From NCBI GenBank assembly GCA_964610155.1, contig CAZSUY010000010.1:30650-94649 (forward strand): DNA of 64,000 bases. Reading direction: 5' to 3'. The position numbers and the translations under genes were made by a program. This DNA is from JAFGBM01 sp964610155 (GTDB lineage Bacteria; Actinomycetota; Actinomycetes; Actinomycetales; Demequinaceae). Of the stretch, positions 43,132 to 52,078 are shown piece after piece (positions within the stretch are counted from its first letter, which is position 1; the number at the start of each line of letters is the position of its first letter). Below the pieces are notes generated by a model. The model was given only the letters and a program-made list of their open reading frames with translations, did not search any database and was not told where the DNA came from.

Positions 43132-43953
43132 ATGACCGACCTTGAAGTGTCGCGATGGCGCAACTACGGCAAGGACCGCCTCTACGTTCGGGACGGGGTG
43201 GGGGTCAATGTGGGCTGGGTCGACCTGGTCTCGGGCCAGGAGATGGTCGAGCAGCCAGATCGAGCGGAGGAGTCCCACGAGGCCGTCGCCGAGTGGCGAG
43301 CAACGAACGATCCACCGTCCCGCGACCTCTCGCTCAACCGCCCGGGCGAAACGGTCCGCCAGAAGGCATCCGAAGAGTGGGGAGCCGCCAAGGAGCGTCA
43401 CCCCGTCATCGCCCCCATCGCCCGCTTCCTCGACGTCAAGACGGACGAGCGCGCCTGGCGGGTCGGCGCGGCTGGCGAGGAGAAGGTCGGGCCGAAGCTG
43501 GAGAAGCTCATCCCGCACGGCTGGCGCGTCCTGCACTCGGTGCCCATCGGGAAGGGCGACTCCGACATCGACCACGTACTCATCGGCCCGGGCGGGGTGT
43601 TCACGATCAACACCAAGTACCACCCGGATGCCCGCGTATGGGTGGCGCAGCACCAGATCCGTGTTAACGGCACCCCTGTGCCGTACCTCCGCAACTCTCG
43701 CTTTGAGGGTGAGCGAGCGTCGCGCCTGCTGACCAAGGCCGCAGGCCTTCAGGTCGAGGTGACCCCCTGCCTCGTCATCCTCACCGGCGGACTCCAACCG
43801 AATGTCACGTACAAACAGCAGCCCGACGACGTGCTCGTCCTCGATTCATGGGACGTTCCGCGGGTCTTCAAGCGCTGGACGGCCGTACTGACACCGGAGC
43901 AGGTCGACGCGGTGTTCGAAGTGGCGCGGTGGGAGACGACTTGGGTCCGCTAG
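43132..43953 (+). CDS. NERD-domain nuclease-related protein
   Basis: In this 273-residue protein residues about 105-230 form a NERD domain (PD-(D/E)xK-like): AGEEKVGPKLEKLI, GDSDIDHVLIGPGGVFTINTKYHPDARVW. The second acidic position is Asp in DIDHV, and NTK provides the catalytic Lys, so the active site looks intact. The N-terminal 90 residues are charged and unassigned. A paralogue lies at 54032-54853. TAGGCT stands 6 nt before ATG (leaderless). Confidence 0.83.
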   Translation: MTDLEVSRWRNYGKDRLYVRDGVGVNVGWVDLVSGQEMVEQPDRAEESHEAVAEWRATNDPPSRDLSLNRPGETVRQKASEEWGAAKERHPVIAPIARFLDVKTDERAWRVGAAGEEKVGPKLEKLIPHGWRVLHSVPIGKGDSDIDHVLIGPGGVFTINTKYHPDARVWVAQHQIRVNGTPVPYLRNSRFEGERASRLLTKAAGLQVEVTPCLVILTGGLQPNVTYKQQPDDVLVLDSWDVPRVFKRWTAVLTPEQVDAVFEVARWETTWVR

Positions 43954-44018
43954 GCCAGGGGAAGCGTTGCGCCCAGCCAGTTCACCAAAGCACGCATGGT
44001 CTCCAGGTTGTGATGGTC

Positions 44019-44612
44019 CTAACTCTTCTGGGAGCGCCCGTCTGGGCGCTTCTCCTGTTGAGTTTTAAACCGTTGGGCGAGAGACCGCTCACTCAACGAG
44101 GGGTCCCCGATCCACCTCCTCAGTAACCATGCGAATAGCCCGGAGGGAGACGCTTCTTTGTCAACTTGGAGTTCTCGAACTGGGTTCTCTTCGATGAACT
44201 GCAGCAGTCTGGTTCTGGGGTCCTTTCCCTTCTGTGCAGCTAGCGTCGATGCATAGACAAGGTGCTCCAGCGTTGCGTGCCGTTCTACCTTCGTCTTTTC
44301 CCGTGTCGCGGTCACCACTGTTTCCGTGAGCCATTTGACGATGACGCGATCGCGTGCTCTATCAAACGCCCCGTATAGGCGCAGGTTCACCAAGAGCGCT
44401 TCGAATCCCCATCCATCGAGCGCTGGCGCAATAGCAGGTTTCATAAACGACTGTAGGCCGCTGACCACGAAGAGCGCGACTGCTTGAAGGGCGTCCGCCT
44501 GTCGTGCCCTCCGTCGCCGCTCGACTTCCAGCATTACTCCAAGAACAAACAGAATTGAGGCGACGGCTGGCCCGAGAATGAATCCAATAGCTTGCCAGGT
44601 AGGAGTCTGCAT
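44019..44612 (-). CDS. Hypothetical membrane protein in the restriction locus
   Basis: This 197-residue protein has one N-terminal helix (AIGFILGPAVASILFVLGVML), then a basic stretch and a mainly helical soluble part. It lies 60 bp downstream of the restriction-modification gene and shares its lower GC content. A short palindrome GAGTG-TTG-CACTC (44618-44630) precedes the start and could be an operator. Function unknown. Confidence 0.55.
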   Translation of the reverse strand: MQTPTWQAIGFILGPAVASILFVLGVMLEVERRRRARQADALQAVALFVVSGLQSFMKPAIAPALDGWGFEALLVNLRLYGAFDRARDRVIVKWLTETVVTATREKTKVERHATLEHLVYASTLAAQKGKDPRTRLLQFIEENPVRELQVDKEASPSGLFAWLLRRWIGDPSLSERSLAQRFKTQQEKRPDGRSQKS

Positions 44613-44671
44613 TCTACGAGTGTTGCACTCTCGTCGGACATCAATACCCGAAATGCGTGAAGTCGCGTGCT

Positions 44672-47600
44672 CTAGAGCTCGAATGCCGCTTGGTCACCAA
44701 CGGGCGGTGCGTTAAGTCCGCGACGCGGCTTGCGATCGGCGGCGGACGATGGCCACTTGACACCCGCCGCCCGCAACGAATCCATGCTCTGGACTGGACC
44801 TTCGAGCACCTTCTCCAGAAGTTCAGCCTGCGCAGGCTCAAGTTCAATCAAACGGGTGAGCACAGTGAGGAGGTCGATAAGCTCAGTCGTCCAGTCCGGG
44901 TCCCAGGCCTCCACGTGGAGATAGTCAAGCGGTGAAGTCTTTTTTCCACCAGGAACGGCCTTGCGGTAGTTAATCCACGATTTGAGAACGTTCTTCCCGC
45001 CGACGGCGTACTTCCAAACAGCCGGGTTGACCGGGCCAATCTCGCCGTCACCGAGCCTAACGATGCGTCGTGTTTCGTCGTAGGTCATCGCTTCTGGCAT
45101 GGTCGTGATCGCGATCTGGGCTAGCGGTTGACGCGGGTCATCTACGGGGAAACGCACTGAGCTGGCGGGGCGGTTTGCGCCCGGAAAGGCCTCACCAAAG
45201 GTGTGCAGCCAGACCACCTCTTCGCCCAGCGTGACGGCATTCGACCACAGATCGGGGCTGGAAGTGAGCGGGATGCGGATTCCTGGGGTAGTGAGCTCGT
45301 CAGCGAACGTCCGAGCGAACGCGGGGTGCGCGACTACGCCTGCAATGTAGGTAAGCAAGTCAGATGCAGTCACATCGGTACCGAGAGTAGTCGACAGGGC
45401 TGCGAGCAATCCGGGGGCAAGGTTCGGCGTTCCGTCCGGGTGGAGAAACGGAAGTGCGCGACCGCCGCGGCCGTTGAAGAGGTGTAGATCGGGAATCAGC
45501 GCAGAGAAAACCAGACCCGGACCATCGCTGATCGGATGGGCGTGCTGCTCGATCACGAAGACCTGGCCGGGTATACGTGCCTCCCATAGCGGCGGTCTCG
45601 CCATATCCATCAGGCGGGAATCTGGGATCACCCACTGGCGGTCGAACGACCGAAAGCCGACTCTCACAGCTTCGGGAGGCGGGCCTGCTTCGGACGAAAA
45701 CGGTACCGAGAATCTATGAACGCCTGGCCCTCTAAGTGGGCTTTTGTCATTGGCGAGGGAGGCGTCCCTGGTCTCTTTGAAGAGCTGGGCTTTTCGAGCC
45801 GGATCAGTCTCTGTTACAACAGCGATCCAGCGAGTCGCCAGTACCTCCTTAGATGGCGCGTAGACCCAGGTCCGGTGGGGCGAGACTCCGGGAGCGACCC
45901 AGGGAAGAAGCTCACTCGCCGCAGGGAAGTCATCCCAGGCTGATTCCGCTGCGGGGGTTAGCGGTGCCGTCCAGTCAGTGCGGGCCTCGCGCCATCCCGC
46001 GTCGCTCAATGAGATCTGACTGAGCGCAGCGAACTTCTCCCCTTGCTTTCCGTCGACAGCACGGAAATGGATCTTTGCGGGCACGTCGGTGGCGACACCG
46101 GGCCAACGGACAAATAGACCGATCGCCAGAGGCTGGCGCACACCGGGGAAGACTCGGGTGGGCACGTCGGGAGTCTGACCCTCTGGGGTTAGGTCGATGA
46201 TCCAGCCCTCGCCTGCATTTCGGCGAAGATACTCGCGCATTCCCTTGAAACCGGGCCCGTTTAGGTAACCGGAGGTCGAGATGAAGCAGACCACTCCCGC
46301 ATCGCCATCGGGGTCTACCGGCGTGGATTCCCAAACCTTCCACGTGGCCCAGCGCCAGAAGTAGACATACAGGTTCTTTAGCACGTACTCGGTGCGACCG
46401 TTGCCCGCGAGCCGGAAATCGTCAATGATCGCTCGCGCCGTTTCCCCATGAGAACCGCTGCCGCTCTCAACCCAACCACCGAGGCCCTCCGCCCGTTCGC
46501 GGTAGGGGGGGTTTCCGATCACCACGGTCACATTGGCTTTAGCCTTATATTCGTTCGCCTTCCTGCGCGAATGCGCGATGAGTTGTAGGCCGTGTCCCAA
46601 CTGGTTTTGGGCGGCGTACGGATCGTCGAGGGTGTCTGTAACGTAGAGCCGCATACCACCCGGGGGGCGAAGCGCGCCGCGCGACTCAAGGAGGTCGGTA
46701 ATGCGGAGCTCCGCCACCGCATACGGCCCCATCTGAAGTTCGAACCCGACCATCCGCTCAGCGACCTGTGATAGCACGCCAGCAACCGCACCCGGCCCGT
46801 CGGAGGTCTCGACTTCTTCGGCAACGCCTTCGAGAATCGTGTGGAGGTATGTTCCCGTGCCCATCGCTGGGTCCACGGTGAGAACTGCAGGATCGCGGAA
46901 GCCCTGCGGGATATCGAGCCTGGTAACCAATACCTCTTCAACCAGATGCACCATGTGCTCGACGACCTCTCGAGGCGTGTAGTACGAGCCAGACTGCTTG
47001 CGCAAGTCGTTGTCGTACGCTTCGAGGAAGTGCTCGTAAAGGTGAAGGTAGGCGTCCCGTTGTTTTTTGTGGACTTTCGACCAGTCAACAGCACCGATGA
47101 CTCTTACCAACAGGTCGAGGATCACCTTGAAGTCTTTCGCAACATCATCGGTGAGTAGTTGGAGCGCCTTACCCATGAGAGAGTGCTCATCACCCAGTTG
47201 AGTGCCCACCTCATGGAGCGGGACGACGGTAAGGTCAATCTCCTCGGTGCGGGCAAGAAGCAGCGCGAAGGTCACGGCCTGCGCATAGCCGTCGGCGAAC
47301 GTTTCGTCATCGGCCTGCGGGAAGAGCAGCGCCCGCCAGTCTTGAGCCAAGCCCGTGAAGGGCTGGTCATACACCTCCGCGCCCAATTTCACCGCGCGGT
47401 GTTCTGCGGCCAATTGGTCGAGGACCTCACCGCGCAGCAATCTAGTCAGAGGCGCTACAGCCCGAACCAGAGCGCCCACGGTGGTGATCGGCACCGGGTG
47501 CCACTTCAGAAAGTCTGTGATCAGAGACTCGAACCCCGCTGGAGCGAGTAGGGCCGCACCGGCGGTGGCGAGGTCTCCCGTGAAACGCAATGGCTGGCCG

Positions 47601-47989
47601 TGGAGCTCCCCGTCACGGTAGAGGCGCCAATCGGTGCCGTTTGTGTAGAGCAGGTTCGGTAGATCGCGTTGGCGATCCCATTGGCGTTTGTCATGCCCCG
47701 TCAAAGCCGCTGGGTCGATTGTCTTGCCTGGCGCCTTGACCTCGACGTACCCGGTGATCGCGCCCTTGACGCTCACCCCATAATCGGGCCGCACTTGCCG
47801 CTCAGTGTCACGTACCTCATCATGGAAAACCGCCGGTACGCCGATCGACTTCCCTGCCGCACCGAGCAGCACCTCCAGCGGCGAGCGGATCTTCGCCTCG
47901 CGGTCACCAGGGCCCGAGAGCTTCTCTTTGCATGTCGCACCGAACTCGCTGATGGCCGAGCCCAGCCAAGGCGACGGATCGCTAGTCAA
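44672..47989 (-). CDS. Restriction enzyme with nuclease, adenine methyltransferase and TRD (type IIG/ISP-like)
   Basis: The TTG at 47989 is chosen because GGGAGG lies about 8 nt upstream and the frame upstream encodes HsdM-like sequence in another frame. The product is about 1105 residues. An N-terminal PD-(D/E)xK nuclease (RPDYGVSVKG, then YVEVKAPGKTID) is followed by a helical linker. An N6-adenine methyltransferase domain has SAM motif DPAMGTGTYLHTIL and catalytic NPPY. A C-terminal target-recognition region resembles that of type ISP enzymes. The SF2 ATPase of true type ISP enzymes is missing, so it is closer to single-chain type IIG. Confidence 0.85.
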   Translation of the reverse strand: MTSDPSPWLGSAISEFGATCKEKLSGPGDREAKIRSPLEVLLGAAGKSIGVPAVFHDEVRDTERQVRPDYGVSVKGAITGYVEVKAPGKTIDPAALTGHDKRQWDRQRDLPNLLYTNGTDWRLYRDGELHGQPLRFTGDLATAGAALLAPAGFESLITDFLKWHPVPITTVGALVRAVAPLTRLLRGEVLDQLAAEHRAVKLGAEVYDQPFTGLAQDWRALLFPQADDETFADGYAQAVTFALLLARTEEIDLTVVPLHEVGTQLGDEHSLMGKALQLLTDDVAKDFKVILDLLVRVIGAVDWSKVHKKQRDAYLHLYEHFLEAYDNDLRKQSGSYYTPREVVEHMVHLVEEVLVTRLDIPQGFRDPAVLTVDPAMGTGTYLHTILEGVAEEVETSDGPGAVAGVLSQVAERMVGFELQMGPYAVAELRITDLLESRGALRPPGGMRLYVTDTLDDPYAAQNQLGHGLQLIAHSRRKANEYKAKANVTVVIGNPPYRERAEGLGGWVESGSGSHGETARAIIDDFRLAGNGRTEYVLKNLYVYFWRWATWKVWESTPVDPDGDAGVVCFISTSGYLNGPGFKGMREYLRRNAGEGWIIDLTPEGQTPDVPTRVFPGVRQPLAIGLFVRWPGVATDVPAKIHFRAVDGKQGEKFAALSQISLSDAGWREARTDWTAPLTPAAESAWDDFPAASELLPWVAPGVSPHRTWVYAPSKEVLATRWIAVVTETDPARKAQLFKETRDASLANDKSPLRGPGVHRFSVPFSSEAGPPPEAVRVGFRSFDRQWVIPDSRLMDMARPPLWEARIPGQVFVIEQHAHPISDGPGLVFSALIPDLHLFNGRGGRALPFLHPDGTPNLAPGLLAALSTTLGTDVTASDLLTYIAGVVAHPAFARTFADELTTPGIRIPLTSSPDLWSNAVTLGEEVVWLHTFGEAFPGANRPASSVRFPVDDPRQPLAQIAITTMPEAMTYDETRRIVRLGDGEIGPVNPAVWKYAVGGKNVLKSWINYRKAVPGGKKTSPLDYLHVEAWDPDWTTELIDLLTVLTRLIELEPAQAELLEKVLEGPVQSMDSLRAAGVKWPSSAADRKPRRGLNAPPVGDQAAFEL

Positions 47990-48281
47990 CGGGGGGACCT
48001 CCCTGCGCAACGGTTCGACCGAATACACGACTCTCCGCCGACATTCTTCCGCCGGAGCCTTCCTGCTCGCATTTAGAGGGTCCGGACTGAGGATGGAGTT
48101 CCTCGATGGCATGGGAAACGAAGTCAAGGTAGATGAGCCCTAGGACGACCTGTATGAACCCAGAGGCGTCCATGGTGTCGCACAGAGTATCGACAATCGG
48201 CCAGAACTGGGCTTCTGGGGGGAACGCTGGCGTGGTGGGTTGCCTGGTCGAACCCTCCGTGGTGGTGCTGTCCTTCACCAT
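47982..48281 (-). CDS. Short HsdM N-terminal-like ORF upstream of the restriction gene
   Basis: The ATG at 48281 has GGAG 6 nt upstream. Of 99 residues, positions about 20-63 (QFWPIVDTLCDTMDASGF followed by VVLGLIYLDFVSHAIEE) match the helical N-terminal domain of type I HsdM (..LW..AD.LR..MDAS.YK.VVLGLIFLKYISDAFE). The methyltransferase core never follows; the rest of the frame is unrelated. Its TAG stop overlaps the TTG start of the restriction gene (TTGACTAG), so translation may be coupled. It could be a relic of a replaced hsdM or a retained regulatory/partner domain. Confidence 0.68.
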   Translation of the reverse strand: MVKDSTTTEGSTRQPTTPAFPPEAQFWPIVDTLCDTMDASGFIQVVLGLIYLDFVSHAIEELHPQSGPSKCEQEGSGGRMSAESRVFGRTVAQGGPPVD

Positions 48282-48487
48282 CTCGTACTCCGGTTCCATC
48301 GTCGCGCGCGTGCCTCGATCGTATCGGTCTGCTTGACAAAGTGCGCGAGGGTGCGGACTGCCGAGCTATTCGGTACCTGGAAAGCGAAGCACCTACCGCG
48401 CGGAGACTCCCGCGACGCGCTACGGTCGTACCTGGGGGGAGTTACGGTCGCGCGCGCTAGCCCAAATGCGGAGAAAGAGGCAGCCAA

Positions 48488-50305
48488 GTGGAGATCACAC
48501 CCGACAAGAAGCGCCTAACAAAACTCGTCGAAGCTGCTTACGATGGGGATCTGTGCCTTCCACACTTCCAGCGTGACTTTGTGTGGACACGTGACCAAGT
48601 CGGCGATCTTATCCGGTCAGTCCTTCGCGGGTACTTCATCGGCTCGCTGCTCTTACTGAGTTCTGACCCCGACAGGCCACCCTTCGCGCCCATCGCTCTC
48701 ACCGGCGCAAGTGCTCAAGCCGAAGCCTTGCGCCCGACCTCGCTCGTGCTTGACGGGCAACAGCGGCTGACCGCGTTGCTCTACGCGCTTGTTGCACCGG
48801 GCACGCCACTGAAGAACTCGAAAACGCCGCGGAGATACTTCGTCAATCTCGACCTAATGGCCACGGATCCCGATAGCGACGACATCGTTTTTGACCGGAC
48901 CACGAAGGAGATCAACCGCGATGACTTGGGTTCGGTTCAGGGTCAGTGGGAGTCGAAGTCCCTTCCCTGCACTGCTCTCTTCTCGGACGCAGCGTTCCGG
49001 AAATGGCTCGATGGGCTCAGCGATTGGCTTCGTGATAATGACCCTGAAGGGGAACGGCAGTATCGCGAGCGATATCGCGATGAGTGGTCTGCTCTGGTAG
49101 AGGATTTCCGAAACTTTGTTGTACCTGTTGTCGCTCTACCGCAGATCAGAGTTGCTGATGAGGACGCGGTGGCGCGCGTATGCGCCATCTTCGAGAAACT
49201 CAACTCTACGGGTGTTGAGTTGTCGGTATATGACCTACTTACAGCGCGCCTTTACCCGCACTCTATTGACGTCCACGCCCTCTGGGAGGAAGCAGTCGAA
49301 CGACACCACCTCCTCGCCGCCTGGTCCGAGGGCAGCGCAGACACACACAGATTCGGGGTTCTGGTGCTACGCACGCTTGCACTTCAGCGCAACCTTGAGA
49401 CTCGAACCAAGACACTAATCAACCTGAAACCGGAGAACTTCGAGCGCGACTGGAGGGCGGCAGCGGCCGCAATCGAACGCGCCCTTGAGATAGTCACCCA
49501 CGTTGGAGACGATGGGTTTGGTGTGTTCCACAATAAATGGATGCCAAGTTTCTCCATGCTCCCTGTCTTCGCGGTGCTTCGCTCACGGATTGAGGTCGAC
49601 AAACTCGGCGATACCGCGCGTTCAGACCTCCGGCGGTGGTACTGGTCCTCCGTCTTCCTTGGGCGGTATGCCGGTTCAGTTGAGACCATAACCCGGCGTG
49701 ATTTCACCGAGCTTGGAGATTACTGGAGTGGAGGAGATAAGCTGCCCGAAGTCTTCGAAGTGGCCCAGAATCGTATCGGATCTACTACTTACACGATTAG
49801 AGACAGTGCCTCGATGACAAGTTCTGTCTACTCTGGGGTGTTTTGCCTGCTGGCCAACAGCGGCGCGCGCGACTGGTATGCCGCTGAGGCAATTACCCTT
49901 CAGTCGCTTGAGGATCACCACATCTTTCCAAAGAACTTCGTCTTTCTGCGCGGACTGAGGCGAGACAAGGACAAGGGAATGGTCAACAGCATCGTGAACC
50001 GGACGCTGATTTCGGATACTACCAACGCGAGGATTCTCGATGCGGCTCCAGCCGAATACCTTGATGATCCTCAGGTGTTCTCCCGCCCCGCGAGCGATCT
50101 TCTTCCGGCGCATTTCGTGGAGCCTGATTCGGAGGCGATCATGAGGGAGGCGACTGTAGCTACCTGTGATGAGGATCTCCCCGAGATCTACCGGCGATTC
50201 TGCGACTCGCGTGAGGCAACTATCGTGGCCAGAATTCGGTCTGTCTGCGGGGTGAAAGTCGCAGGTAGCGAATCAGACACAGTTGACTTGGACCCAGACG
50301 ATTAG
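48488..50305 (+). CDS. DUF262/HNH (GmrSD-like) restriction protein
   Basis: In this 605-residue protein the N-terminal DUF262 domain has PHFQRDFVWTRDQVGDLIRSVLRGYF, VLDGQQRLTAL (NTP-binding DGQQR) and IFEKLNSTGVELS. The C-terminal DUF1524-type HNH nuclease has LEDHHIFPKNFV and NRTLISDTTNARI. This single-chain GmrSD/BrxU-like architecture is found in type IV enzymes that cut modified phage DNA. It is divergent from the restriction-modification gene with lower GC than the flanks. Start GTG with GAGG 8 nt upstream. Confidence 0.88.
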   Translation: MEITPDKKRLTKLVEAAYDGDLCLPHFQRDFVWTRDQVGDLIRSVLRGYFIGSLLLLSSDPDRPPFAPIALTGASAQAEALRPTSLVLDGQQRLTALLYALVAPGTPLKNSKTPRRYFVNLDLMATDPDSDDIVFDRTTKEINRDDLGSVQGQWESKSLPCTALFSDAAFRKWLDGLSDWLRDNDPEGERQYRERYRDEWSALVEDFRNFVVPVVALPQIRVADEDAVARVCAIFEKLNSTGVELSVYDLLTARLYPHSIDVHALWEEAVERHHLLAAWSEGSADTHRFGVLVLRTLALQRNLETRTKTLINLKPENFERDWRAAAAAIERALEIVTHVGDDGFGVFHNKWMPSFSMLPVFAVLRSRIEVDKLGDTARSDLRRWYWSSVFLGRYAGSVETITRRDFTELGDYWSGGDKLPEVFEVAQNRIGSTTYTIRDSASMTSSVYSGVFCLLANSGARDWYAAEAITLQSLEDHHIFPKNFVFLRGLRRDKDKGMVNSIVNRTLISDTTNARILDAAPAEYLDDPQVFSRPASDLLPAHFVEPDSEAIMREATVATCDEDLPEIYRRFCDSREATIVARIRSVCGVKVAGSESDTVDLDPDD

Positions 50306-50325
50306 CCCTTGAGCAGCCGTAACCC

Positions 50326-51012
50326 ATGACCGTCGTAGAAGTCGACTGGGCTAACCGCGCGTGGGTCGCCGTCGCCCTCGACGACCACGGATTCGTCGCC
50401 GCTTTCACTGAGCCGACCATCGCCGACGTCGAAGCCCGTGCCCTAGCCGAGCACGGCGTCGGCCTCATGGTCGTCGATATCCCCATCGGCCTGCCCGACG
50501 CCACCCGTCGTGCCGCCGATCGCCTAGCCCGTGAGCGCGTCGGCGCCCGAGCGTCGAGCGTCTTCTCCACGCCCATCCGGGCCGCGCTCCTGATGCCCGA
50601 CCACGCCGCCGCGTCCGCCGAGTCCGTCCGCGCCACCGGTCACGGCGTCTCCACCCAGGGCTACGCGCTGCGCGGCCGCATACTCGAGGTCGACGCGTTC
50701 CTCCCGCGCGCCCGCGCCCGCGTGCTCGAGGGGCACCCGGAGGTGTCGTTCGCCGCCCTCGCCGGTGCGCCGCTGGCCCACGGCAAGAAGTCCGCGGCCG
50801 GGTCGGTCGAGCGTCGGCGCCTGCTCGCGGGGGCGGGGATCGAGGTGCCGGACGACGCGCTCGCTTCTCTGACGGCCTCCGGGCTCGACGACGTGTACGA
50901 CGCGGCGGCGATGGCGTGGACGACGCGCCGGGTCGAGAGGGGAGAGGCGGTCTCGCTCCCGGACCCGCCCGAGGTGTTCAGCGACGGGATCGCCTGCGCG
51001 ATCTGGGTGTAG
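50326..51012 (+). CDS. DUF429 predicted RNase H-like nuclease
   Basis: This 228-residue DUF429 protein has VEVDWANRAWVAVALDD (first Asp), VDIPIGLPDATRRAADRLARERVG, SSVFSTPIRAAL, LEGHPEVSFAAL and GLDDVYDAAAMAWTTRR with the late acidic pair. The family is predicted to have an RNase H-like fold; cellular role unknown. Its 3' 55 bp are duplicated at 51893-51947, and a degenerate C-terminal piece occurs at 56577-56612. Confidence 0.88.
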   Translation: MTVVEVDWANRAWVAVALDDHGFVAAFTEPTIADVEARALAEHGVGLMVVDIPIGLPDATRRAADRLARERVGARASSVFSTPIRAALLMPDHAAASAESVRATGHGVSTQGYALRGRILEVDAFLPRARARVLEGHPEVSFAALAGAPLAHGKKSAAGSVERRRLLAGAGIEVPDDALASLTASGLDDVYDAAAMAWTTRRVERGEAVSLPDPPEVFSDGIACAIWV

Positions 51013-51079
51013 AGGTGGAGTTCTCCACAACCTTCGTTCGGCCCGGCGGCGGGCGTTCGCGCGCCCCTAGGCTCGGCGG

Positions 51080-51757
51080 GTGGCGGACGTCTACCTTTAC
51101 GCCGACGAGAGCGGAGACCTGGATCTCTTGGGGACTCCCGGCTCAAGCGCGTTCTTCGGGTTCGGGACCGCGACCTTCGAAGGCGAGCATGGGGAGCGAC
51201 TCTGGGAGGGCCTCCGGTTGCGCTGCGAACTTGAAGCGCGAGGCGTCCACCTCCACCGCGGATTCCACGCGAAGAATGACTCTCGCGCGACGCGCAACGA
51301 CGTCTTCGCCCTCATCGCCGCACAGGCGCCCCGGCTGGACGCGACCTTTCTCCTCAAGGCGGCCACTCTCCCGGATGTGCACTCTCGTGGCCCTGTCGCG
51401 CTCTACCAGATGGCCCTCCTCCTCCACCTCACTGGGGTGATCAGCAAGGTGAGTCGGCCAGCCGACACCGTGTACATCATCGTGGGTTCTCTTCACACGA
51501 GCAGGAAGCGAGACGCCATTCGGCACGCCGTTGAGGACGCGGTTTGCCACCTGGGCAAGAGCCGGGCGCGCACCCTCATCCCGTGCATCTGGGACGCTCC
51601 GAGCAGTTGGGGGATCCAAGTCGCCGACTATGGCCTGTGGGCCATTCAGCGAGATCTTGAGGGCAGGCCGTCCGAGTGGCTCGAGCCCTGCGTGAGGCCG
51701 TCGCTCGCCTCGCTGTCCCTGCCATGGGGCGAGGGCCAGGCCCGATCGGGCAAGTGA
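51080..51757 (+). CDS. DUF3800 protein, first copy in the module
   Basis: This 225-residue protein opens with VYLYADESGDLDLLGTPGSSAFFGFG, the hallmark Y-x-DESG of DUF3800. A central YIIVGSLHTSRKRDAIRHAV and C-terminal GIQVADYGLWAIQRDLEG (ADxxxWAxQR) fit the family. It starts at GTG 6 nt after TAGGCT. It sits between the complete DUF429 gene and a duplicate of that gene's 3' end, as if inserted there. Confidence 0.85.
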   Translation: MADVYLYADESGDLDLLGTPGSSAFFGFGTATFEGEHGERLWEGLRLRCELEARGVHLHRGFHAKNDSRATRNDVFALIAAQAPRLDATFLLKAATLPDVHSRGPVALYQMALLLHLTGVISKVSRPADTVYIIVGSLHTSRKRDAIRHAVEDAVCHLGKSRARTLIPCIWDAPSSWGIQVADYGLWAIQRDLEGRPSEWLEPCVRPSLASLSLPWGEGQARSGK

Positions 51758-51892
51758 GAAGCCGGCTATCTCGGTCTCCCGAGAAGGAGTCCCCTGGACC
51801 CCTTGTCACCGGCTTGTGTCTTAAGGGTACCTCGGGAACGTAGCGTGAGCGAGGTTTCCCCAGGTCGCAGTCGACCCGGCTTTGGCGTTTAC

Positions 51893-51947
51893 CCCGGACC
51901 CGCCCGAGGTGTTCAGCGACAGGATCACCAGCGCGATCTGGGTGTAG
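51893..51947 (+). pseudogene. Duplicated 3' end of the DUF429 gene
   Basis: This 55-bp stretch matches 50958-51012 at 52 positions and encodes PDPPEVFSDRITSAIWV plus stop, against PDPPEVFSDGIACAIWV. Similarity continues weakly past the stop to a shared CTCCACA. No further upstream DUF429 sequence is present. The DUF3800 gene at 51080-51757 lies between the two copies. Confidence 0.9.
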
Positions 51948-51977
51948 GTGGTCCCTCCACAGGCGCCGGCGCGGCCC

Positions 51978-52006
51978 TTGAGCGGCCACCCCACGCGACG
52001 TATCCT
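51978..52006 (+). promoter_or_regulatory. Sigma-70-type promoter of ncRNA copy 1
   Basis: TTGAGC (51978-51983), 17-nt spacer, TATCCT (52001-52006). The whole block from GGCCCTTGA to GTATCCTG is nearly identical to 56636-56669, while the RNA body downstream has diverged, so the promoter is conserved as such. Confidence 0.75.
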
Positions 52007-52011
52007 GGAAG

Positions 52012-52076
52012 CACGGTGCGCGGCTTTGCCGCCTGCCGACCGCCCTGGGCCCCGACTTCGGTCGGGGTCCTTGTGC
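52012..52076 (+). ncRNA. Candidate DUF3800-associated small RNA, copy 1
   Basis: About 65 nt between a promoter and the convergent DUF3800 stop codon contain no ORF. Hairpin 1 is GCGGC-TTT-GCCGC, extended by CGG/CCG. Hairpin 2 (52047-52070) is a 10-bp GGGCCCCGAC-TTCG-GTCGGGGTCC stem followed by TTGTG, which fits a terminator. The same architecture recurs at 56675-56740. Structured RNA motifs next to DUF3800 genes have been described by comparative genomics; whether this one belongs to a named motif cannot be told here. Confidence 0.62.
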
Positions 52077-52078
52077 GT

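Noticed and set aside
51758..51892. Hairpin-rich 135 bp after the DUF3800 gene (ACCTCG/CGAGGT) considered as an RNA gene
   Set aside because: No promoter or terminator pattern is visible and there is no second copy, unlike the small RNA next to it.
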